Shown here piece after piece: positions 56,538 to 64,000 of a stretch of 64,000 nt of DNA. The stretch comes from Humibacillus xanthopallidus (GTDB lineage Bacteria > Actinomycetota > Actinomycetes > Actinomycetales > Dermatophilaceae): assembly GCF_006716675.1 (NCBI RefSeq), contig NZ_VFPM01000002.1:558001-622000 (forward strand), written 5' to 3'. Position numbers and translations under genes: made by a program. Each line of letters begins with the position of its first letter. Position 1 is the stretch's first letter. The notes beneath the pieces are model-generated. The model was not told the DNA's origin. It ran no database searches and saw nothing but the letters and a program-made list of their open reading frames with translations.

Positions 56538-58262
56538 TCAGCCCCCGAGGGCCCGGAGCAGGACCGGCTCGAGGTCGTCGACCGTGGGCGCCGCGAGGTA
56601 GGAGCCGCCGGTCGTCGCGGCGATGTCCTTCATCGCCTTCTCGTCGACCGCGGTCCCGAGACCGATGATGACGACGCGCACCGGCCGAGCCGGGTCCTTG
56701 GCGCTCGCGAGCCGTTGCTTGAGCAGGTCGAGCGAGAGGCCGTAGTCGTCCTCGTTCGGACCGTCGGCCACGATGACGACGGAGTTGGTGTGCCCGGGCG
56801 CGAAGGTGCCCTTGGCGCGGTCGTAGGCCGCGGCGACTGTGTCGTAGAGCCCGCTGCCCCCGCCCACCATCTTGTTGAGCTTGGCGAGTGAGTCCTCGAT
56901 CGCGGTCAGCTGAGCCGGGTCGCCGAGCGTGTCGTAGCCGACGAGCTGCTTCTGGTCGTCACCCTTGGTGCCGATGTGCTGCGAGTAGGCCCACAACGAG
57001 GTGCGGGTCTGGGGTGCCGCGGCGCCGAGTGCCCGCGCCGTCGCGCGTTGCACGACAGCGAGCCGGGTCCCCTCCTTCGTGCGCTCGAGCATCGAGCCCG
57101 ACACGTCGAGGGCGAGCAGCGTCTGGGCCTTCGGCGCGCTGGCGTTCCACGCCGCCGTCGCCTTGGCGATGGCGGCGGGGCTCGGCGTGGCAACGATGGA
57201 GACGGTGCCGATGAGGGGGGTGGGCGCCTTGGCGTCGCCACCGGACGGCATACGGAAGCCGCTGTCCTGCAAGAGCTTTCGTGCCTCATCGCTCTTGAGG
57301 TAGTCGCCGAGAGCGGTGACGAGCGAGCGGGTGGCGGAGGTGGTCGCGACCGGGATCAAGGAGTACTCGACGGCGGCGGAGCCCTCGCGCGGCGCGATCG
57401 CGGTGAGGGCTTCCTCGGGGTGGGCAGCGTTCCAGGCGCTCACCTCGGCCTCGGTGACGACGGCGCCGACGGGTTGCGCCGAGGTGGCGACCCCGTCGAG
57501 CGCGACGGTGGCGATGCCGCCCCGGGCGCTGCCGTAGAAGGCTGCCCGCAGCTTGGCCTCGTCGAGGGTCGAGGCCGCTGCCCCGAGCGCGAGGCGCCCG
57601 ATCGTCGTGCGGTTGGGGTCCGGCACGCGCACGGGCGTGGAGGTCGTGAGCAGGCGCGCCCAGCTGAGGTCGTCACCCACGGCATCGGCGGCCGCTGCCG
57701 GCATGGCCACGACGAGGCCGGTCGACGCGAAGGGCTCGGTGGCCGTCAGCTTCCTGCCCGAGGTCTGCTCGACCCGGTCGAGCAGACCGAGCGAGTCGGT
57801 GACCCAGCCGTCCGGCACGGCCGAACCGCTGAGCGAGCCGGCGACGGCATACGCCTGGGCGGGCTCGATCTCGTAGGCCGCACAGGGCCCGTCGGCGTGC
57901 TTGCTCAGGGCCTCCGCCGCGGTTGCGACGACGGGTGCCACCACGGGCGCGACAGCGAGGCGCACGGTGGTCGGCTCGGCGCACGATGTGGGCTGGGCGG
58001 CTGACTCGGGCACCGAGGTCGCGACGTCAGGCTGTCCGACGATGCGCCAGGCGGCATACCCCGCGCCGGCGACGAGGACGGCCACGAGGACCGCAGCCAG
58101 CGTCCGCGTGCGGCGCTGCCGCCGTGCTCGCTCACGGGCCCGCGCCTCGACCCGCTCACGCGAGTCGATGAGGCTCTGCTCGTACGGACCGATCCGCCTG
58201 CCGGTGCTGCTCGGCGGCGGAGCCTGCTGACCCTGCTGATCCGGACCCCCAACCCCGGTCAT
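56538..58262 (-). CDS. Membrane-anchored substrate-binding/VWA domain protein (copy 2)
   Basis: The 574-residue protein has the same plan as the gene at 48844. A cytoplasmic N-terminus has GPYEQSLIDSRERVEARARERARRQ. Then come one membrane helix (about 53-72), a binding-protein-like domain, and a C-terminal VWA domain with DVSGSM at about residue 386, MVGGGSGLYDTVAAAYDRAK and VVIVADGPNEDDYG. The two copies are clearly diverged, so the duplication is old. The start is ATG at 58262. The function is unknown. Confidence 0.85.
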   Translation of the reverse strand: MTGVGGPDQQGQQAPPPSSTGRRIGPYEQSLIDSRERVEARARERARRQRRTRTLAAVLVAVLVAGAGYAAWRIVGQPDVATSVPESAAQPTSCAEPTTVRLAVAPVVAPVVATAAEALSKHADGPCAAYEIEPAQAYAVAGSLSGSAVPDGWVTDSLGLLDRVEQTSGRKLTATEPFASTGLVVAMPAAAADAVGDDLSWARLLTTSTPVRVPDPNRTTIGRLALGAAASTLDEAKLRAAFYGSARGGIATVALDGVATSAQPVGAVVTEAEVSAWNAAHPEEALTAIAPREGSAAVEYSLIPVATTSATRSLVTALGDYLKSDEARKLLQDSGFRMPSGGDAKAPTPLIGTVSIVATPSPAAIAKATAAWNASAPKAQTLLALDVSGSMLERTKEGTRLAVVQRATARALGAAAPQTRTSLWAYSQHIGTKGDDQKQLVGYDTLGDPAQLTAIEDSLAKLNKMVGGGSGLYDTVAAAYDRAKGTFAPGHTNSVVIVADGPNEDDYGLSLDLLKQRLASAKDPARPVRVVIIGLGTAVDEKAMKDIAATTGGSYLAAPTVDDLEPVLLRALGG

Positions 58263-58374
58263 GCTCTACCCAATCTCACGCGGCGTATTGTCCGTTGCGC
58301 GTGTCCCGGTGTCCATTCCTGTGCGACGCTGGGAGTCCGGACCGCGTCGGCCCGTCCGATCTCGGGAGGTGCCC

Positions 58375-59340
58375 GTGAGTCGTCAACCCTCGAGCCCGCA
58401 CCCGTCCCCTCCGCCCGGACTCGAAGAGGCTTGGGACCGTCGTCTGGAGCGCTGGAATCCGCTGGTCGTGATCCTCTTGGCCCTGGGCGGGGCTCTCGCC
58501 GGTGCGGGGGTGCTTCTCGTGGGGGCCGGGTCGGATCCGCGCAGCCTCCAGTTCATTCACACGTCGGGGTTCATCGTTTGGGCTTCTGTCATGGCTGTGC
58601 AGGTGGCCGTCTGGGCAGTGGTGGCAGTGCCGTTGTGGTCGGAGATCGTCGACCTCGTGCGGCACAACGCGGTCGGGCGCACGGTGTGGGCCATCCCGGC
58701 GGTGGTCGCGCTGGCACTCGTGATGCTCGCCGTGTTCTCGCCGGCCGCAGGCTTCGACTGGCCTCTCGTCGGGCACCACGTCAAGGTCTGGCTGCTGACC
58801 GCCCTGGCCGCCCTGGGCGTGGGCCTTCCCGCGGTGTTCGGCATCGGCCTCGTGCAGGACCTGGTCCGTCGCACGGTGCCTAGGAGTGACGACACCGAGT
58901 CCATCCAGATGGCGCTCGTGTCGCGGAGTCGCATCCGCCGCTTCCTGGGCTCCGCCGGTGCGGTCATAGGTCTGGCGGTGCTGGCTTCCGGGTCGTTGCG
59001 TCTCGCAGTCGTTCCCGCCTTCGTGCCCGCGACCTCCTTCCCGGCCATCAGCGTGCTGCTCTACGGGGCGTTCTTCAGCGCTCTGCTCATCGTGGTCTAC
59101 GTGCCGGCACACCTGTCGCTCAGGCGGCTGTGCACCGAGATCCGGGAGGCGTCGTTCCCGCTGGAGGGCATGCCGCCGCCGACGTCAGCCGAGCTCGAGA
59201 CCTGGCTCAACGGCCGCAAGCGCATTGACACGCTGACCGAAGCCAACGTGACCATCGGGTCACAGCTGCAGGCCGCCGTGTTCATCCTCGCCCCGCTCAC
59301 CTCGGCCGCCCTGACCACCCTGCTGCCCAAGGTCGGGTGA
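58375..59340 (+). CDS. Hypothetical multi-span membrane protein
   Basis: The 321-residue protein has about six membrane helices (for example LVVILLALGGALAGAGVLLVGAG, WASVMAVQVAVWAVVAVPLW, AIPAVVALALVMLAVF). A cytoplasmic segment and a final hydrophobic stretch (LQAAVFILAPLTSAALTTLLP) follow. I recognise no family. The start chosen is GTG at 58375 with GGGAGG six bases upstream; the open frame before it is unlikely to be coding. It is divergent from the VWA gene. Confidence 0.7.
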   Translation: MSRQPSSPHPSPPPGLEEAWDRRLERWNPLVVILLALGGALAGAGVLLVGAGSDPRSLQFIHTSGFIVWASVMAVQVAVWAVVAVPLWSEIVDLVRHNAVGRTVWAIPAVVALALVMLAVFSPAAGFDWPLVGHHVKVWLLTALAALGVGLPAVFGIGLVQDLVRRTVPRSDDTESIQMALVSRSRIRRFLGSAGAVIGLAVLASGSLRLAVVPAFVPATSFPAISVLLYGAFFSALLIVVYVPAHLSLRRLCTEIREASFPLEGMPPPTSAELETWLNGRKRIDTLTEANVTIGSQLQAAVFILAPLTSAALTTLLPKVG

Positions 59341-59343
59341 ACG

Positions 59344-60609
59344 TCAACCGGTGGCCGAGTCAGCCCTTCGGGCGAGCGCGCTCGCGCCGGGGCGCTCGCC
59401 CTCGAGGTATGCCGTGTCGCGCGCGTCGCGTCCGAACCCGTCGTCGAGCCTGTCGTCGTGCTCAGCGACGTGCTGCTGCACCGACTCGGGCTCGCCGGCG
59501 AGCTCCGGGGCGCTGAGCGAGCGCGGTGCGACCTCGAGGGGCGCGAGGGTCGGCGGCCGCTCGCTCGTGAGGTGCAGCTCGTGCATACGTCTGGCGGTGA
59601 CGAGCACCCGTGACTCGAGCGTGCCGACGAAACGGTTGTACTGCTCGACCGAGCGGGTGAGCGACTGTCCCATCGCAGTGACGTGCCCGCCGAGGGTGGC
59701 CAGCCGGGCGTGCAGCTCCTGCCCGATGGCGAGCAGCTCACGGGCGTTCTGCTCGAGGGCATCCTGCTGCCAGATGGCCCCGACGGTGCGCAGCACGGCA
59801 TAGAGCGTGCCCGGGGAGGCGAGCACGACCTTGCGCGACAGAGCGTGCTCATAGAGTCCGGGGTCGTCGGCCAGCGCGGTGGCGAGGATGGCCTCGCCCG
59901 GCACGAAGCAGACGACGACCTCGGGGGAGCGGGTGAAGGCGGTCCAGTAGGCCTTGCCCGCGAGGCTCTCGACGTGACGGCGCAGGGCGGTCGCGTGCGC
60001 GGCCAGCAGCTCGCCGCGCTCGAGCTCGGACACCGTGTCGCCGTGCGCCTGGAGGAAGTGGGACATCGGCGCCTTGCTGTCGACGACGACGTTACGGCCG
60101 CCGGGGAGGTTGATGACGGCGTCGGGCCGCACCGTGGCACCGTGCCTGCTGACCCGCGTGACCTGCTCGTCGAAGTCGCAGCGCGCGAGCAGGCCCGAGA
60201 GCTCGAGTACCCGGCGCAGCTGCACCTCGCCCCAGGCGCCACGCACCGTCGAGGCGTTGAGGGCGGTGGCGAGCGTCGCGGTCTCGGAGCGCAGCGACTC
60301 GGTCGACCGGCTCACCTCGGTGAGGCGCTCGCCGAGCTGGCCGAACTGCTGCACGCGGTCCCGCTCGAGGGTGCCGACCTGGCGCTCGACACGGCTGATC
60401 GTGTCGCGCAGCGGAGCGAGCAGCGCCGCCGTCTCGGCCTCGCCGGCACGGCTGGCCTCGAGGTCGCCGACGCGCTCGCGGAGCACGTCGCGCTCGGCCT
60501 CGGCGGCTGCCGACCGGCCGAGCAGGCTGGAGCGAGCCCACAGACCGGCGATGACTGCCCCGATGACGGCCCCGACGAGGAGCCCGATGAGCAGCGCGGT
60601 CGCATCCAT
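59344..60609 (-). CDS. rmuC: DNA recombination protein RmuC
   Basis: The 421-residue protein starts with a membrane helix (ALLIGLLVGAVIGAVIAGLWARSSLL). A coiled coil follows at about residues 35-120. The nuclease-like core includes VRGAWGEVQLRRVLELSGLLARCDFDEQV, DAVINLPGGRNVVVDSKAPMSHFLQA and VVCFVPGEAILATALADDP. RmuC limits recombination at inverted repeats by an unknown mechanism, of interest given the palindromes in this window. The ATG at 60609 is chosen. It ends with a charged low-complexity tail. Confidence 0.92.
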   Translation of the reverse strand: MDATALLIGLLVGAVIGAVIAGLWARSSLLGRSAAAEAERDVLRERVGDLEASRAGEAETAALLAPLRDTISRVERQVGTLERDRVQQFGQLGERLTEVSRSTESLRSETATLATALNASTVRGAWGEVQLRRVLELSGLLARCDFDEQVTRVSRHGATVRPDAVINLPGGRNVVVDSKAPMSHFLQAHGDTVSELERGELLAAHATALRRHVESLAGKAYWTAFTRSPEVVVCFVPGEAILATALADDPGLYEHALSRKVVLASPGTLYAVLRTVGAIWQQDALEQNARELLAIGQELHARLATLGGHVTAMGQSLTRSVEQYNRFVGTLESRVLVTARRMHELHLTSERPPTLAPLEVAPRSLSAPELAGEPESVQQHVAEHDDRLDDGFGRDARDTAYLEGERPGASALARRADSATG

Positions 60610-60669
60610 GGGGCAACCGTCGCAGACCCTACCGACAGCGCCCGGGTGCGACACCCGTGACACCCCAGC

Positions 60670-60778
60670 ACTCGAGTGCTCAGTTCCTCTCGTCGGGAAG
60701 TGGGCACTCGACGGGGAGGGGGTGGCGGGGGTGGTCGAGTGCTCAGTTCCCTCGCGTCGGGAAGTGGGCACTCGACGG
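60670..60778. repeat. Two palindromic repeats, GTCGAGTGC family
   Basis: Two units lie at about 60670-60712 and 60734-60777. Each has the shape TCGAGTGCTCAGTTCC...CGTCGGGAAGTGGGCACTCGAC. They share the core of the 53-bp tandem copies at 33068. This is the only block between divergent genes (rmuC and the thioesterase), so it would lie upstream of both. Confidence 0.8.
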
Positions 60779-60821
60779 GCTCGGAAGCGCCCGGGTGCGA
60801 CACCCGTGCTACACCTAGCCC

Positions 60822-61673
60822 GTGAGCGAGTACGACGACGCGATCCGGCTCGAGCCGGGCGATGGCCCCACGCGCAGGACGGGCACCTTCACCGAGGACT
60901 GGATGATCGGCAACGCCGTCAACGGCGGCTTCGTCATGGCGGCCGGGCTGCAGGCGCTCGGTGAGCACCTGGCCGCGGACCCGGCAGAGGAGACGAAGCA
61001 CAGCGACCCCGTCGTCATGTCCGCCTACTTCATGACGGCCTCGGCGCCGGGCCCCTTCACCGTCACCACGGATCTCATGCGGTGCGGGCGGATGCTCTCC
61101 ACCGGGCAGATCTCGCTGAGCCAGCCGGGCTCCGACGGCACCCCCGTCGAGCGGATGCGCGCCATCGCCTCGTTCGGCAACCTCGAGCAGGTCGACACAT
61201 TCAAGCAGTCGACACCGCCCGACATGCCGCCGCCGGAGCAGTGCGTGTCGTCCGAGCAGGCCCCGCCGGAGTTCCTCGCCAACATGCGCTTCCTCGAGCG
61301 GCTCGACCTGCGCCTCGACCCGGCCACGGCCGGCTGGGCACTCGGCAAGCCGTCGATGAAGGGCGTCATCCGAGGGTGGTTGCGCCTCAAGGACGCCCGC
61401 GAGCCCGACACGACCATGCTCATGATGGCGCTCGACGCGCTGCCGCCCGTGGCCTTCGACCTCGGCATCCTCGGCTGGACGCCGACGTTGGAGTTCACCG
61501 GTCACATCCGCCGGCGCCCGGCCCCGGGCTGGCTGCAGGTGTCGCTCTCGAGCGAGAACGTCGGCGGCGGCATGATGGAGGAGGACGCGAGCATCTGGGA
61601 CAGCACCGGAGCCCTCGTCGCCCAGTCTCGGCAGCTCTGCGGGGTCCGCCTCTCCACCGGCCGCAACGGCTGA
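60822..61673 (+). CDS. Acyl-CoA thioesterase-like double hot-dog protein
   Basis: The 283-residue protein resembles the TesB-like thioesterase family: FTEDWMIGNAVNGGFVMAAGLQALGEHL and VVMSAYFMTASAPGPFTVTTDLMRCGRMLSTGQISLSQ in the first hot-dog, and FDLGILGWTPTLEFTGHIRRRPAPGWLQVSLSSENVGGGMMEEDASIWDSTGALVAQSRQL in the second. It probably hydrolyses acyl-CoA esters in the cytoplasm. The start is GTG at 60822. Confidence 0.88.
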   Translation: MSEYDDAIRLEPGDGPTRRTGTFTEDWMIGNAVNGGFVMAAGLQALGEHLAADPAEETKHSDPVVMSAYFMTASAPGPFTVTTDLMRCGRMLSTGQISLSQPGSDGTPVERMRAIASFGNLEQVDTFKQSTPPDMPPPEQCVSSEQAPPEFLANMRFLERLDLRLDPATAGWALGKPSMKGVIRGWLRLKDAREPDTTMLMMALDALPPVAFDLGILGWTPTLEFTGHIRRRPAPGWLQVSLSSENVGGGMMEEDASIWDSTGALVAQSRQLCGVRLSTGRNG

Positions 61674-61677
61674 GCCC

Positions 61678-62214
61678 GTGGCCGTCCGGCTGACCTACGA
61701 GACGCACGCGACGACAGAGGACAACGAGCAGGGCGTCGCCACCGGCTGGCTTCCGGGCCGGCTCTCCGAGCGGGGTCGACGCGAGGCCGCCCTGATGGGC
61801 GAGCGACGACGACCGCAGGGGTATGCCGCCGTGCTCGTCTCCGATCTCGCCCGGGCTGTCGAGACGGTGGCCATCGCCTTCGTCGGCTCCGACGTGCCGA
61901 TCCGGCAGGACGCCCGCCTGCGCGAGTGCGACTACGGCGAGCTCAATGGGTGCCGCGTCAGCGATCTCGAGCGGGAGCGCCTGCGGCACGTCGACGAGCC
62001 GTTCCCGGGCGGACAGAGCTATGCCCAGGTCGTCGACCAGACCCGTGACCTGCTCGACCAGATCCGGGCCGAATTCGACGGCGGCCGGGTCCTGCTCGTC
62101 GCGCACTCGGCGAACCGCTGGGCCCTCCAGCACCTCCTCGACGGCACGCCGCTGGCCGACGCGGTCACCGCCCCGTTCGACTGGCAACCGGGCTGGGAGT
62201 GGACCTTGCGGTGA
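61678..62214 (+). CDS. Histidine phosphatase family protein with altered RHG motif
   Basis: The 178-residue protein has the phosphoglycerate-mutase-like fold. The catalytic motif is THATT at residues 9-13 instead of the usual RHGxT, so the arginine is replaced by Thr. The later His is in LLVAHSANRWALQHLL, and the acid is probably in LRECDYGELNG. The His nucleophile is kept, so activity is possible but uncertain. GTG 61678 lies four bases after the thioesterase stop, so the two are probably an operon. Confidence 0.82.
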   Translation: MAVRLTYETHATTEDNEQGVATGWLPGRLSERGRREAALMGERRRPQGYAAVLVSDLARAVETVAIAFVGSDVPIRQDARLRECDYGELNGCRVSDLERERLRHVDEPFPGGQSYAQVVDQTRDLLDQIRAEFDGGRVLLVAHSANRWALQHLLDGTPLADAVTAPFDWQPGWEWTLR

Positions 62215-62282
62215 GACCCGGGCGGACGGCATACGGCAGCGTGGTCGGAGAGGCCGCCGAACGCCACTAAACTCTTGTCCTC

Positions 62283-63368
62283 GTGGCACTCACCATCGGA
62301 ATCGTCGGGCTCCCCAACGTCGGCAAGTCGACGCTCTTCAACGCGCTGACCAAGAACAACGTGCTCGCCGCGAACTACCCGTTCGCGACGATCGAGCCGA
62401 ACGTCGGGGTCGTCCCGCTGCCCGACCCGCGCCTCGCGGTGCTCGCCGGCATCTTCGGATCGGAGAAGATCCTCCCCGCGACGGTGAGCTTCGTCGACAT
62501 CGCCGGCATCGTCCGAGGCGCGTCGGAGGGGGAGGGGCTCGGCAACAAGTTCCTCGCCAACATCCGCGAGGCCGACGCGATCTGCCAGGTCGTGCGCGCC
62601 TTCGAGGACGGCGACGTCGTGCACGTCGACGGCAAGGTGAGCCCCGCGAGCGACATCGAGACGATCCACACCGAGCTCATCCTCGCCGACCTCCAGACGC
62701 TCGAGAAGGCGGTGCCCCGCCTCGAGAAGGAGGCGCGGATCAACAAGGACAAGAAGGCGGCCCTCGACAACGCCGTCGCCGCGCAGAAGGTCCTCGAGGA
62801 GGGCCACACGCTGTATGCCGCCGGACCGGCCGCCGGGGTCGACCTCGCCGAGGCGAAGGGGCTGGGGCTGCTCACGACGAAGCCGTTCATCTACGTCTTC
62901 AACCTCGACGAGGACCAGCTTGCCGACACCGAGCTGCAGGCGTCGCTGCGCGAGCTGGCGGGGCCGGCTGACTCGGTCTTCCTCAACGCCAAGCTCGAGA
63001 TGGACCTCATGGAGATGGAGCCCGAGGAGGCCCTCGAGCTGCTTCAGAGCTTCGGTGCCGAGGAGTCCGGTCTCGACCAGCTCGCCCGGCAGGGCTTCCA
63101 CACCCTCGGCCTGCAGACCTACCTGACGGCCGGCCCGAAGGAGTCGCGGGCCTGGACGATCGGCAAGGGCTGGACCGCCCCGCAGGCCGCCGGCGTCATC
63201 CACACCGACTTCCAGCGCGGCTTCATCAAGGCCGAGGTTGTCAGCTTCGACGACCTCGTCGAGGCCGGGTCGATGGCGGCGGCCAAGGCGGCCGGCAAGG
63301 TGCGCATCGAGGGCAAGGACTACGTCATGCACGACGGAGACGTGGTGGAGTTCCGCTTCAACGTCTGA
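62283..63368 (+). CDS. ychF: Redox-regulated ATPase YchF
   Basis: The 361-residue Obg-like P-loop protein has Walker A GLPNVGKST at residues 8-16 and switch motifs in VDIAGIVRGASEGEGLGNKFL. The G4 site NLDE replaces NKxD, which explains the known preference of this family for ATP. A coiled-coil insert spans about residues 130-200, and a C-terminal TGS domain ends DYVMHDGDVVEFRFNV. It associates with ribosomes. The start is GTG at 62283. Confidence 0.96.
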   Translation: MALTIGIVGLPNVGKSTLFNALTKNNVLAANYPFATIEPNVGVVPLPDPRLAVLAGIFGSEKILPATVSFVDIAGIVRGASEGEGLGNKFLANIREADAICQVVRAFEDGDVVHVDGKVSPASDIETIHTELILADLQTLEKAVPRLEKEARINKDKKAALDNAVAAQKVLEEGHTLYAAGPAAGVDLAEAKGLGLLTTKPFIYVFNLDEDQLADTELQASLRELAGPADSVFLNAKLEMDLMEMEPEEALELLQSFGAEESGLDQLARQGFHTLGLQTYLTAGPKESRAWTIGKGWTAPQAAGVIHTDFQRGFIKAEVVSFDDLVEAGSMAAAKAAGKVRIEGKDYVMHDGDVVEFRFNV

Positions 63369-63489
63369 TCCGCAGCCGTCGCAACCGTTTCCTAGAGCCC
63401 CGGATGCGGGGACCTAAGCCTCTTACGGGTGACCCGGCGAGCCTCATAGCGTCGGGTCAGGCATCGAGGAAACGGTCCGGGAGGCGGCC

Positions 63490-64000
63490 ATGAGGAGAGA
63501 ATCGCGATCACCGACGCAGGCTGCGGCGGCTGTCACAGCAGGAGTCCTCGTGGCCGTTCTGGGTGCCTGCGGCACTGCCGTGTCGGGCTCGGCGGGGGAC
63601 ACGCCGACCGCGGCGGTGTCCGTCACCGCTCCGACGCCAACCGCCTCGCCGACGTCACCGGCCTCAACCAGTCTTCCTGTGCCCCCGGAGGTCGCTGGCT
63701 ATTCCTACGGAGACGTCGAGGCTGACAGCGCCCTGCCGGGGATGGCAAAGGCCCTCGTCGAGTCGATCAACCAGTCCACCCCGGAGCACAAGGTGCTCAA
63801 GGATGGCGAGCACGTGCTCAACATGTTGCTCCTGAAGGTCAACAAGGCGGCCGCGGGCGACCTTCAGCGCCCGTTGTTCGCGGAGGGCCTGCTTCAGTGG
63901 GCGGTGGGCTCAGCGACCCCGCAGTTCAGCGAGCTGACCCTTGCCGGACAGTGGGTCGGCGCCGCTCACGTCACCGTGGACGGACAGGAGAGGGTTGCCC
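63490..64000 (+). CDS. Lipoprotein of unknown function (partial, runs off the window)
   Basis: The frame from ATG 63490 stays open to the end of the window (170 codons). It starts MRRESRSPTQAAAAVTAGVL, with a lipobox LGAC at about residue 28, then a Thr/Pro/Ser linker (about residues 40-65). A folded part follows, beginning VAGYSYGDVEADSALPGMAKALVESIN. No family is recognised from this part. The upstream 121-base gap holds a weak CCCC-N6-GGGG hairpin and no clear promoter. Confidence 0.65.
   Translation, partial: MRRESRSPTQAAAAVTAGVLVAVLGACGTAVSGSAGDTPTAAVSVTAPTPTASPTSPASTSLPVPPEVAGYSYGDVEADSALPGMAKALVESINQSTPEHKVLKDGEHVLNMLLLKVNKAAAGDLQRPLFAEGLLQWAVGSATPQFSELTLAGQWVGAAHVTVDGQERVA

Overview
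The window is high-GC actinobacterial chromosome. Marks of this are GC-rich third codon positions, frequent GTG and TTG starts, a WhiB regulator, LtrA, DUF4245 beside glpX, and the r-protein order ending in rpoA-rplQ-truA. Gene content and protein style suggest Micrococcales, probably Intrasporangiaceae; that is inference, since no rRNA gene is present. No tRNA, rRNA, insertion sequence, phage gene or CRISPR array was seen.

Region 1 (1-19480) is the S10-spc-alpha ribosomal super-cluster: the end of rplD, rplW-rplB-rpsS-rplV-rpsC-rplP-rpmC-rpsQ, rplN-rplX-rplE-rpsZ, rpsH-rplF-rplR-rpsE-rpmD-rplO, secY-adk-map, infA-rpmJ-rpsM-rpsK-rpsD-rpoA-rplQ, a strong terminator, then truA. Three unrelated genes (serine hydrolase, HIT-like protein, DUF1801) split map from infA. 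Several internal gaps carry long hairpins.

Region 2 (19493-33038) is accessory and regulatory: a lipoprotein, an ABC-F ATPase, nitronate monooxygenase, a YbaK-type deacylase, and a divergent whiB / MerR-B12 pair around a large interrupted palindrome. The MerR protein keeps the ligand residues of CarH-type light sensors. Next come a 1944-residue secreted enzyme with both an alpha-amylase and a pullulanase catalytic domain, a small two-gene membrane-protein operon whose first start codon lies in a CsoR-type operator, and an aldo/keto reductase.

Region 3 (33236-43339) holds an MFS exporter with its ArsR-like regulator, rplM-rpsI with promoter and terminator, a secreted HEYAE protein, glmM, an APC permease, LtrA and a beta-carbonic anhydrase. 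Region 4 (43354-53377) holds class I fumarase, a sugar ABC importer without its own ATPase (binding protein plus two permeases), a membrane-anchored substrate-binding/VWA protein, and a PfkB kinase and glpX next to DUF4245. Region 5 (53652-64000) holds xseB-xseA, ispH, a second substrate-binding/VWA paralogue, a membrane protein, rmuC, a thioesterase, a histidine phosphatase, ychF and the start of a lipoprotein gene.

Two things run through the whole window. The short motif GTATGCC/GGCATAC occurs about 43 times by hand count, inside and outside genes, and seems to dictate otherwise rare codons. Three families of long palindromic repeats sit in intergenic gaps, mostly between convergent genes.
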